Origin: Brachycybe producta
Taxonomy: Eukaryota; Arthropoda; Diplopoda; Playtdesmida; Andrognathidae
Length of the DNA stretch: 64,000 bases
Direction of reading: 5' to 3'
Assembly (NCBI GenBank): GCA_036925085.1
Contig: JAUPFP010000064.1
Location: forward strand, 469,330 to 533,329
The notes beneath the pieces were generated by a model. The model had not been told where the DNA came from. It did not search any database and saw nothing but the letters and a program-made list of their open reading frames with translations. Position numbers and translations under genes: made by a program. Positions 24,001 through 32,864 of the stretch are shown here, piece by piece. Within the stretch, counting starts at the first letter, position 1, and the number at the start of each line of letters is the position of its first letter.

Positions 24001-27000
24001 GAAAATAACTTCTTGACAAATTGTGAGCTCTAAATGTGAGCATGATGTCAGATGGAGTAACATGACAAGCCCTCCTTACAGAACGGGAATATTGAAGCGA
24101 TTTGGAAATTGTAAAGTAATAGAATGTGCTGATTGACTTCTTATGAATAGTTCTAATGACTTTAACTAGTAATCATCACAAAAACGGAAGAAAAATCGAG
24201 ATTTAATTAAAAAAACAATGGTTAAATAAAAAATTCTAATTATCTCAATCCGTAAGAGTCGATTCTTCGTTAACTTTTTCGTCTTGCTTTTGACCATCCC
24301 TACAACGAAGTTGCTTTTTAACGATATTGTTGTGGGGGATCTCCTAAGCGTTTTTGTTTACTAAACTTGTTTCCAATAAATCTCGAAATAATTTCATAAG
24401 GTGTATAAAGAGAGCGTTTTTGTCGTTATTCTTGTACCATTTTTATTAATGAAGAAAGTAAAACAAGAAATGATTGAAATTCTGTTTTTTTTTTTCGTTC
24501 GGCATCAAGTGTCCGATGTTTAAAGTTGGAGAAGACGGTTTGAACCAACAGGGAGAACCTTTTGCGGAAGAAGCAAAGTACTTTACGGAGTCGCGGCTTC
24601 TACAGCGAGACGTTGAGATCATCTTAGAAAGCGTCTCAAATGCGAACTTTCTTGGCAGTATTGTACATCCGGTACAAACAAAATTGTTTATGTTCAACGT
24701 CGGTTTCTTTCTAATTTGTGTATTTTGATTTTGTTTTCAGTGTGGAAACATAGCCGAGCTTTTGTTGAGAGAAGGTTTCGCTCGTTGTGTCGATTGGAGT
24801 ATGGCTTTTGTCTCTTTGAGCGTCGAGAAACTGAGAACAGCCGAAAAGTTAGAACTTTATACTGCTTTTGATTTCGTTGTCGTAACAGTGTATGATGATC
24901 CTTGTTTGTCGTTTAGAGTCGCTAAAGGCAAACAACTGCGAATCTGGAAAGATTACAGTCCTAGTACGCCCCAGATTAATGCCAAGGATAAAGAGTTTGT
25001 TGCAAAAGTGATGGAAATCGTGAATGCCGATGCTGTAGTCGTTAAAACAAACAATGGCCAAACAAAGAAAGTTTTCTTAGCGAGCATCAGACCACCTCGG
25101 TTAAGACGAAACTTTTGCGTTTTTGTCTTATGCTGATTGTTCTCATGTGGTTTTTGGCATTTTAGCTTGCAGGATATGAATATACCAGAGCCACAGAAAG
25201 ACGCAAAAGGGCGTCAGTTCAGACCGTTGTACGACATTCCTTTCATGTACGAAGCTCGAGAGTTTCTTCGTCAAAAGCTGATAGGAAAAGACGTTAGAGA
25301 GCGATGTTTTTTTAATCTTTAATTTTTTCATTGACATGTTGTTGTTTTTCAGGTTAACGTAACGGTCGATTATCTTCAACCTCCATCTAGTGCGTTTCCC
25401 GAGAGGTCGTGTTGCACCGTTTTGGTTGGAGGAATGTACGTTATTCTTTTTTGGGGAGAGATTTTTGGTGCAATAAAACGATGAGGACATATGAATTGCT
25501 GGTTTTCGAGTTGAAGCAGAATCACTTGATAGTATTTTCACGTTCATGTGTTTCAAACAGAGCTTTTTGTAGACAAAAATTAAAAAAAATATTGTCTGCT
25601 TAAAGTTGAATCATTTTCAAATTCGCATAAAATGCTTATTATAATAATTTCAAAGCTTATTTTGTGTTCACCAAGTCTAAAAATGGAACTTATTGTATTT
25701 TAGAAATGTTGCCGAAGCGTTAGTGAGCAAAGGTTTGGCGACGGTCGTAAGATATCGTCAGGATGATGACAGACGGTCGTCTCACTACGACGATCTTTTG
25801 GCAGCAGAAAATAAAGCCCAAAAGGGAGCCAAAGGAGTTCACGGAAAGGAAATTCCAAACCATAGAGTTTCTGACATTTCTGGAGTATGTAAAAACGAAA
25901 GATCAACAGACGTCGCTGGAATTTTTTGTTTTATTTTTCTCTTTTCTTTCTCTAGGATAGTTCCAAAGCCAAGCAGTTTTTTCCTTTCTTACAACGTGCG
26001 GGTCGTTCGGAAGCGATCGTTGAGTACGTCGGAAGTGGATCGCGTCTTAGATTGTATATTCCAAAGGAAACTTGCCTCGTAACCTTTCTTTTAGCAGGTT
26101 TGTTTCTATATGATGGGTGAGGTGACGTCTTGTTTTAAGTTGAGTTTCAAATTAATGATTACTTGCACTCTCTGTGCAGGGTTTCTACTTAGAAAAATTT
26201 CTGGTCAGGGATTTAAGTTCAAGTGCAAAGTTTTTCCTAATGAATTTGGTTCTAAATGTCTGGTTTTACCTTGGTACTTTGTGAAACCAGGCTTCTAATT
26301 TATTTCACGTCAACTCTTGAACTTCATTTAAAAGTTGCTTATAAATGGCAAATTTGCTATGGTATTTGATTTAGCAGTCACTGGCCACGAAGGTAAGGCT
26401 GCAGAGTTGCCGTATTTTTTGCACGAAAGGTGCAAAAAAGCTGAACACGGGCTAGGTGGCTACTAATCGAAAAAAAATTCTTAGTTTTACGATCTTGGAA
26501 CCCAGCTTTCTTGTAAAATTTACTCGGTTTCAATATTAATTGATATGGTTGTTTTAGGAATCAGTTGTCCGAGAGCATCGAGGCCAGCTCCTGGAGGTGG
26601 TAATTTAGAAGCAGAACCTTTTGGAGAAGAAGCGAGTGTGTTCACAAAAGAAAGATGTCTTCAGCGCGAGGTAATGACGTGTGAAACCAAAAGAACAGCT
26701 GAACCGATTTCTATTTATACCCGGTTCGATGTTTTAAAGGTTGAGGTTGAAGTCGAAAGTATGGATAAAGCTGGTAACTTCATTGGTTGGTTGTGGATTG
26801 GCAACGCGAACTTGTCGCTGTTGCTGGTTAAAGAAGGGCTTGCTACGGTTCATGTCACCGCCGAACGTAGTCCGCACTATAGACCGCTTCAGTTGGCTGA
26901 AGAAGATGCTAAAGAGCGAAAGAAAAAAGCATGTTTCGTTTTTTTTTACTTTGCTACACTTAATTATGATCAGTGAATTAATTATGAAGTCTTTTTTAGA

Positions 27001-29876
27001 TTTGGGCGCATTTTGTCGAACCGGTTGACGAAGAAGCCATTCAAGACACCGAAGACCGTTTGATTGATTACGTGTCAGTTATTATTACGGAAGTTGGCTC
27101 TGATCTTTCGTTTTATGCTCAACGAGTCGACAAGGGTTAATTGATTCAATTTTTATCTTTATCGATTCGATTCGTTAACTGTTTAAAGTGTATCTACAAC
27201 AGGTCCTCAGCTAGAAGAGCTTATGAATAATTTGCGTGAGGAGTTTTCTATAAATCCTCCCGTTCCTGGTTCTTACACACCCAAGAAAGGTGATGTTTGT
27301 GCTGCAAAGTTCGTTGATGGCCAATGGTACAGAGCGAAAGTGGAAAAGATTTCGCAGGACGTTGCATCTATTATTTACATAGATTACGGAAACGTAAGTG
27401 GTATCTCTACGAAATACATTGTTCTCTTTTACGCAACAAAATTTAAATTTTACAGAAAGAAGTAACGAAAATGGTGAACTTGGCAAATTTGCCGCTTGCA
27501 TTTCGTGGTGAACCACATGCTTGCGAGTATTCTTTGGCTTGTGTACAACTCGGTAAAGATGTAAGTGTGCTTAAATTTTGAGATCTCGACGTTGTGGCAG
27601 ATTTTTAGAAGATGTATACGAAAGTTTGTTTGAAAAACGAATCACTTTAAAATTAATAACGATAAAATCTAGTTATTTTGTTATTTAGGTGCAAAATGAC
27701 AAGAAAAAAAAAACATGAATATCTTTTAAAAACTAGATAGGTAGTGTAATAACTTAAGGCGTTTTCATGTTAATCTTTCAAAATAAGCTTTTTATGTTAG
27801 TTTGAAAATATAAATGAAAAGTTTTATTTTAAAAGATATTAACATGAAAATATCCTTAAGTGATTGAGCTAACTTTCTAGTTTTTAAAACAGTTTCTATT
27901 ATCTCTTAATTTTGCTCCTGAAAAACAGAATAATCAGATATTGAAAATCAGCTGTTCATAATCCATCTAAGTAGTACCATCAGAGTAGTTCGAAGACAAA
28001 AATATTGAATCGATTTTTTAATTGGGAAAGGTGATTAAATACAATAATTACAAAGTAATATGGTGAATTATTAATTAATTGAAAATATAATTTAAATTAC
28101 TCTAATTGATTACTTTTGACTACTTATTTCCGAACATTGGTTTTTGCAACAAAGTAAAGAAAACGTGAAATTTTTTTTCTTTTTTAAAATATTTTTACAC
28201 ATCAGGTTTCGAATAAACTGTATTTCTTCTAAAAGTCACTTACAACTTCAAGCATGAATTTCAAGCACTATTTTGCAAGTGCCAGTCATTATTTAATTCT
28301 TAAAAATCCTTTCTTATTTATAAACTATCATCGTAGGCCGACTTTCAACAGGAAGCCGTTCATGCATTTTCAGAAGAAACACATGATCAGACCTTACTTC
28401 TAAACGTAGAATACAGAAACGGTAACCAGCAGTTGGTAACGCTTCACCATCCGAACACGAAAGAAGACGTCGCTCGAGGTTTGATCGCCGAAGGGCTTCT
28501 CATTTGTGAACCACGGAAAGAACGCAGATTGCAAAAATTGGTTAGTTAAAAACTGGTCGTTAAACCTTAGACCATTACTTTCCGGGACTGGCAACTGTGA
28601 AAATCTAGTGTTATGATAGAGAGGTTAATAGAGAGGTTAATATGATGGAGACAGCAGCGCCACTTTAGTGGGGGAAATGTTGTACTATAGGTGCCCTATT
28701 AGGTTGTACAATAGTCACCAGAAAGCACAGTTGTAGTTTCACCAGATTATACGGGAAATCCATCGCCATTCAACACATTACGAGTTGCCACTCCCTGGAG
28801 AGTAATGGTCTAAGGTTAAACGTCAAAATTACTTCATTCCTTTCAACCTTGATGTTAATTACTATTCGTAACATTATTTGAAAGTCAAATTTAACTAAAT
28901 TTCTAGTTTTATTGAAAATGAGTAAAGGCTAAGGGTGTGTGGCGTTTTTAGATGTTATCGTAACGTGTGACCAATAGGTTTTTAGTAATAAATTGTGCCC
29001 CGAGGGCGGTGATACCATCGCTACATGTCTTCACGTGGCCACACCCCATTGAGTTGTTCAGTGAAAAAACAATTCAAGGAGGGAATTTACCGGTACAAGT
29101 ATGTAAAAGCATTTTTAAACAAAACTTGTCTTTTCGAAACTTGATGATTAAATTAAGCGATTCATTCCTTATTTGTGACGATCTGTTTAGAATGAATTGT
29201 TTTGTGACAGTTTTAGAACGCCGATTTTTGGTTTTTGCTGTTATAAGCGTTTTAAAACTGTTATTAAATATTTCCAAACAGATTATTATAAAAAGGGTTT
29301 CCTCGCTTGATTTATTCATCATGTTTCGAAAAGATAATGAGTTTTGTTTTAAAAAATACTTTTAAAAATCTACGTATTTGTACAGGTAAATTCGCTCGTT
29401 GAACTTAGCCGTGTCCGTAGACGCCTAAGGGCGTGGCCACGTGAATTCACCTAACTCCATGTAGTGGCATCATTTATAATTAATTCTAATAAATCTATTG
29501 TTCACACCTTAACATTTTTTATTGCAATTTGTGGCAATTTGTTCAAAATTTCAAACAGCCCTTAAATGTTAATGTTTAGTTGATATTATTACGATGTCAT
29601 CTTTTGATCGTTGATTTTTAAAAATACGTTTTGTCGTTTTTTCTCGGCATCAATAATCGTTTTAACCATTTTTTTTGTTAAGGTGACAGAGTACAAAAAC
29701 GCTCAAGAGGCTGCCAAGAAGAAGAGGGTTAGTTAGATAGATACATTGCTCGATGGCACGTCTTAAGATCAAATAAATGATGATGTTTTTTCATTCTATC
29801 TTTTCAGTTGAATATGTGGGAGTATGGAGATTTCTTGGAAGACGATGCTAAGGAATTCGGATATAAAAAGAATTAA
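21087..29876 (+). CDS. SND1: SND1 / Tudor-SN (p100), 21 coding exons, 897 aa
   Basis: Exons: 21087-21140, 21299-21448, 21515-21638, 21706-21787, 23237-23391, 23455-23546, 24510-24671, 24741-24847, 24917-25099, 25166-25292, 25353-25435, 25704-25884, 25956-26097, 26558-26670, 26740-26928, 27000-27135, 27203-27393, 27456-27560, 28337-28540, 29683-29727, 29808-29876. Phases agree throughout, giving 897 aa against about 910 in vertebrates. SN repeats lie near 17-165, 188-325, 335-492 and 518-655, a Tudor domain near 716-765 ([20 protein letters not shown]) and a C-terminal SN segment to the end (AKEFGYKKN). Diagnostic blocks: [57 protein letters not shown]. Known role: RNA-binding scaffold/nuclease in RISC, edited-RNA turnover, stress granules and transcriptional coactivation; cytoplasm and nucleus. 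Start ATG has A at -3. Odd points: two GC donors, two stop-free 69-nt introns, T at +3 in half the donors. Confidence 0.97.
21639..21705 (+). other. SND1 intron 3, GC-AG type
   Basis: The exon boundary AAAAG|GCAAGA uses GC instead of GT. The downstream acceptor is TTTTGTAG|ATTCAACTGG. The join restores GKDSTGEN, matching the conserved GKDTNGEN region of SND1, and no GT nearby keeps the frame. 67 nt. Confidence 0.85.
22105..22240. repeat. Short hAT-like MITE in SND1 intron 4
   Basis: CTAGTGGTTGCCCAAAGG near 22112 and AGTTTGGGATCCGCTG near 22216 are inverted versions of the hAT terminus CAGTGGTTCCCAAACT. A second fragment with CCCAAAGGATGGGGCGTG lies at about 21970. Boundaries are approximate. 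Confidence 0.45.
22344..22877. repeat. 534-bp inverted-repeat MITE in SND1 intron 4
   Basis: The left arm reads AAGATGAAAGATGTTTTTGA, then GGTAGTTAGCAAAATGAACC and TTTTTGAGGTCA. The right arm is the imperfect reverse complement (TTGACCTCGAAAAGGTCCAT, TTTTGCTAACTACTATTC, GAACATCTTTCAGATTT). Arms are about 65-75 bp. No open frame is recognised between them. Confidence 0.7.
23689..24302. mobile_element. hAT-type nonautonomous element in SND1 intron 6
   Basis: Starts TAGGGATTTCCGATTCGATT and ends TTTGACCATCCCTA. TAGGGAT...ATCCCTA ends with CGATTAAT-like subterminal sequence are typical of hAT MITEs. Flanks AAACGAAG (23681-23688) and CAACGAAG (24303-24310) agree at 7 of 8 positions, as expected of an 8-bp hAT target duplication with one change. 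614 bp, no transposase. Confidence 0.75.
24848..24916 (+). other. SND1 intron 8: 69 nt, in frame, no stop
   Basis: Donor GTTAGA and acceptor GTCGTTTAG. Removing it joins KLRTAEK to [10 protein letters not shown], matching the gap-free alignment of other SND1 proteins. Its length is 3 x 23 and the reading frame stays open through it, so retention would insert 23 residues in the SN2 repeat just before LRIW. Compare the intron at 26671-26739. Confidence 0.85.
25600..25670. repeat. FB-A fragment in SND1 intron 11
   Basis: TCATTTTCAAATTCGCATAA followed by AATGCTTATT closely matches the right arm of the FB-A copy at 33850 (CATTTTCAAATTCGCATAAA then AAGCTTATTTT). It is a partial, degraded copy in a 268-nt intron. 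Confidence 0.5.
26671..26739 (+). other. SND1 intron 14: 69 nt, in frame, no stop
   Basis: Donor GTAATG and acceptor GATGTTTTAAAG. Removing it joins CLQRE to [13 protein letters not shown], the conserved [16 protein letters not shown] of SND1. It has the same length as the intron at 24848-24916 (69 nt = 23 codons) and is also open in frame, but shows no sequence similarity to it and has a different phase (0 rather than 2). Confidence 0.88.
26929..26999 (+). other. SND1 intron 15, probable GC-AG type
   Basis: The only in-frame junction that reproduces AKERKKK|IWAHF (conserved KVWAHY region) is AAAAA|GCATGT with acceptor CTTTTTTAG. The available GT, three bases further on, would shift the frame. 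71 nt. The donor is weak, so a sequencing error or a substitution in this individual is possible. Confidence 0.7.
27722..27890. repeat. Foldback MITE family FB-A, copy 3
   Basis: In SND1 intron 18 (27561-28336). Left arm AAAACTAGATAGG, TTTTCATGTTAATCTTTCAA, AATAAGCTTTTTATG. Right arm TTTTAAAAGATATTAACATG, AAAATATCCTTAAGTGATTG, CTTTCTAGTTTTTAAA. Confidence 0.7.
28559..28821. repeat. 263-bp MITE in SND1 intron 19
   Basis: The left end GTTAAACCTTAGACCATTAC, TTTCC...GGCAACT is matched by the right end AGTTGCCACTCCCTGGAGAG, TAATGGTCTAAGGTTAAAC. Inverted arms are about 40 bp with a few mismatches. No open frame. Confidence 0.8.
29030..29445. repeat. Short inverted repeat in SND1 intron 19
   Basis: TTCACGTGGCCAC near 29030 and GTGGCCACGTGAA at 29433-29445 are inverted copies about 400 bp apart. 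Weak MITE candidate; the true ends are not clear. Confidence 0.35.
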
Positions 29877-30611
29877 CCAATGAGGATAAACAAAAAGAAT
29901 TTCTTGGAAGGAAGAGAGGAGGAGGGGTATCATCATGAATTAATTACTTAATCGAAATAACGTTCAAAATGCATTAAGAAAGGTCGTTAAAAATGAAAAT
30001 TATTCTCTATTCGATCGGGGAAAGAAAGAATTGAGTGTTGTGAAAATCAATCCACTTTTTTTTTCTTAAAAAAAAAGTATTGTCACAATGTAGTTTACCT
30101 AATTATTGAAATTGATTCGTTGATCATTCGGCTTTCCGATTCGTGCTCGGAATTTCACAAAAATTATATTTTCTGATAAATCATAGTCAACGATTTCACT
30201 TTACGATTTGAAGGTTATTTAGCAATTATACATTGTTATGCGTGCAATCGTCGTTACGAACAAGTCCATAATGTTTACACGTGCGCGTTTATCAAACCCT
30301 ATCAAATGGAGATTAATTTTTGTTTAAAATTAGTTAAGTTTCAGGGATCTTGAAACTATTGAAGTATATTTAAATGGCCACTTAAAGTGGATCGTATGGA
30401 ATACCTCGGTTTGTAGGTTGAAGATCCCCTGCTTGAATTATTAACGACAAGTTCTCGTAGTTTCGATTCTTCCGTAACTGTTTTTTGGTCTAGATTCTTT
30501 TTAGTTTTTCTATGGTTATTTTTTTTTTGGTGTGAAATCGAATTGCCTCATAATAGGTGATACCTTATAAACAGTATCATTTATCATGCATGCGTTACCA
30601 GTGGTAATAAA
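29877..30611 (+). other. SND1 3' UTR with candidate poly(A) signal
   Basis: The first AATAAA after the stop codon that I see is at 30606-30611, which would give a 3' UTR of about 0.75 kb. There are no further coding exons on either strand in this stretch. Confidence 0.5.
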
Positions 30612-30987
30612 GTACCTCGAACAAGTACGTAAGATGTTTTTTCTATCGATTTTTAGCCAAATGGAAGGAAATTCACGTTGTTAAAAATGACACTTGTTTT
30701 TTTTTAGTTTTTAGTAAGCATGAAAATCCATCTTTGAGAAAAACTAATTTTTGATCCTGTTGTCGTCTTTTATAATCAGAGTCTAATGAGACTGTTGAAA
30801 CACTTTTTCTGCATACAGACAAAAGGAAACTACAGCTTATTACAATTGTTTTTGTACCCAGGTTTTACACTTGGTACTTGAGGTTCATTCTCGTGCAAAT
30901 CTGGAGCACCCTGACATATTAAAATGAGACAATCACAATTTTACTTACAATGGTTTGCTGCATAAATTTGTGCGTTTTTTTAACAAT

Positions 30988-31230
30988 TTAAAAGAATTTA
31001 TTTTGCGCACAAATAACATGGCCACAATTCAACTCACTGTCCAATTCCCAAGATTGTTTATGGGGATTGGCATGCATTAAAGCATTCAAACGGTCTTCAT
31101 CGATGTCGGTTGGCCTCTCGAAGTGTGGAGCGTCACTCGTCAAAATTATCCTCCTTGAAGCGCGCAGACGATTTCTGTGTGGTTTTTGACAGTTTAGTTT
31201 CTTCGATTGAACTCGTAAAGGTGTTGGCAA
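30988..31230 (-). pseudogene. mariner-family transposase fragment
   Basis: The minus-strand open frame contains NCQKPHRNRL, ERPTDIDEDRLNAL and NPHKQSWELDSELNCGHVI. This matches the mariner-transposase linker and second helix-turn-helix (pattern RPxxxDxDRLxALxxxxPxxxxxELxxELNCxHxTV). The frame then runs into AT-rich DNA. The catalytic DDD domain is absent and no inverted ends were located, so it is a dead fragment. Confidence 0.7.
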
Positions 31231-31296
31231 TGTTCATTTTTGTTAACATGACGACACTCCATAGTTTTTAACCTGAAAATGGTTCGCTATTACTTC

Positions 31297-31497
31297 TAGG
31301 CTTGCCACCTGTGGGGGACAGTCCTCCATTTGGAAGGACTGTCCTCCGGCCAGGAGCGTCTTCCATGAACTTATTTAAGTTTTTATACAATTTATTGTGT
31401 GAAGGCCATGTTTCCTTCGTGGAGGACGGTCCTGGTCGGAGGCATTTCCTCCGAATGGAGGACTGTCCTCGACAAAGAAGGAAATGTGGCAAGCCTA
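31297..31497. mobile_element. hAT-type MITE with perfect 8-bp target duplication
   Basis: Starts TAGGCTTGCCACCTGTGGGG and ends GGAAATGTGGCAAGCCTA. ATTACTTC flanks it exactly on both sides (31289-31296 and 31498-31505). GGACAGTCCTCCAT blocks occur in both orientations throughout, so the whole 201 bp can fold back. The 8-bp duplication supports the hAT superfamily. The exact duplication suggests a recent insertion. Confidence 0.85.
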
Positions 31498-31703
31498 ATT
31501 ACTTCGTATAGAAAAGTTTCTAGCAGATTCAGGAAGATAACAAAAAGATCATTAAAATGATCTATAATATATTACCGCCTGAAGCACAAACTTACGCACC
31601 AACCCAATATAATGTGATCGTCTTGTTTAGAACGTCAGCATACAAGTAACAAAATAAAACTCGAAAAAAAAATAAACGAAAGGCAAGTGAAAGTCAAACT
31701 TAT

Positions 31704-32120
31704 TTAATTCATACACAAAAGAGATTGACACAAAAGATTGAAAACAAAATAAAAACAGAACGTTGAAAACAGATGAACAACCAGAATGACGAAAAGAAAA
31801 AACGGAGATAATGATCCACGTTGTTGGAAACATTTTAATCCTAAGAAAGCAACATTGTCATTAATTTGTTAAATGGGGGGGGGGGGGCGGCGGCGTAATC
31901 AACCATTCAATCTTACTCGCAAATGGGCAGTTAGTTCGTCTATTACTTTTCTGACCTGGAAAAGTGCGTTTAAGACCTGCAGGCAGAAAATTTTTAAAAG
32001 GAAAGGTGAAAGTTGCTTATTTAGAGGATGATATCTACCTCGACACTGTAAGTAGACATCACACAACCTTTTTGCTTTCAACAAGAAGAAAAATGCATTC
32101 AGACGTTGTTCTTCGGCCAT
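31704..32120 (-). CDS. Tentative small gene, 3 exons, 92 aa, unrecognised
   Basis: The minus strand can be read as exons 32120-32039, 31976-31917 and 31840-31704 (TAA 31706-31704), joined by introns of 62 and 76 nt with donors GTAGAT and GTAAGA and acceptors CTGCCTGCAG and TTTCTTAG. Phases agree. The ATG has A at -3 and G at +4. The product begins MAEEQRLNAFFFLLKAKRLC, has a basic Cys-containing middle and a hydrophobic C-terminal third. I recognise no family. Intron sizes match this genome's short class, but the last exon is T-rich and could be open by chance. If real, it is transcribed away from the gene at 32.8 kb, from a shared promoter region containing TGACGTCA at 32200-32207. Confidence 0.3.
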
Positions 32121-32199
32121 ATTTAGGTGAAAGATAAAAATAAAAAATTCAAATCTGGCTGAACTGCCGCCATTACGCACTCCATGAGATGCTTGTGTA

Positions 32200-32704
32200 T
32201 GACGTCAGCTGGTGTTAGTGGCGTATTCAGTGGAAGTCTCGTGGTGACATCGCAGATGACGCCAGTCGTATCTTATTTACAAAAAATAACGGATTCTTGT
32301 TATTGAGATTTGACCACAGTTTAACAGTTGTTATATTATAATAAATTATGTTCAATAAATGTAAACGATATACATTTTTAAACATTCTACGATGATAATA
32401 CAGAAATTAATCAATTTAATCTCTCCGAATATAACGAACTGTTTTTGAAGTTAGTGATAGATGCGCAGAGGCTTATTTGTACATTACATTATGTAATTAA
32501 ACGCCATATTAGATCATCTATATCATCATGTGCTACACACTCTTATAAGTGAAACCTTAAGCTTCAAAATTTCGTCTCTGTATTTGTGACTCATGCCTGT
32601 CTTGCTTTCTTTTGATAAGTTTTAGCAGACGACGACTGAATAAATGACGTCAATAAGAATGACAACTGATTTCATGACGTTTTGCGCAACCTATTCTGAC
32701 GTCA
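32200..32704. promoter_or_regulatory. Cluster of three TGACGTCA sites
   Basis: Full CRE/ATF-type palindromes TGACGTCA lie at 32200-32207, 32645-32652 and 32697-32704, with a half-matching TGACGTTT at about 32675. They precede the noncoding exon ending at 32864 and sit upstream of the tentative minus-strand ATG at 32120, so a bidirectional promoter is plausible. Binding by CREB/ATF-type bZIP factors is inferred from the motif only. Confidence 0.5.
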
Positions 32705-32864
32705 TCACAAAAAGTGTGTATCTATTTAATCACTCGGAGTGAACGGATTTATTTACGCACACTAACTTTCTATGTTTCATTTAAGTAATCTGGTAGCTCT
32801 GTGTATTTAATTACCCATAATTCATCAGTCTCAACATGGCGTCGTAGTGCAGCGGATGTTATCG
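32705..32864 (+). other. Noncoding first exon of third gene (5' UTR)
   Basis: CGGATGTTATCG at 32853-32864 is followed by GTAAGTTT, a strong donor. The upstream CATGGCGTCGTAG gives only a three-codon frame before a stop, so the exon is read as 5' UTR. Its 5' end is not visible; I place it just after the TGACGTCA cluster. It would splice to 37985 across a 5120-nt intron. Confidence 0.45.

Noticed and set aside
22344-24302. Extra SND1 coding exons in introns 4 and 6
   Set aside because: The spliced protein already aligns end to end with SND1 from other animals; the intron content is explained by inverted-repeat elements.
27211-27516. 101-codon minus-strand frame
   Set aside because: Antisense shadow of the SND1 Tudor exons.
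28967-29365. 132-codon open frame in SND1 intron 19
   Set aside because: AT-rich, no homology I can see, begins without ATG and lies wholly inside an intron containing a short inverted repeat.
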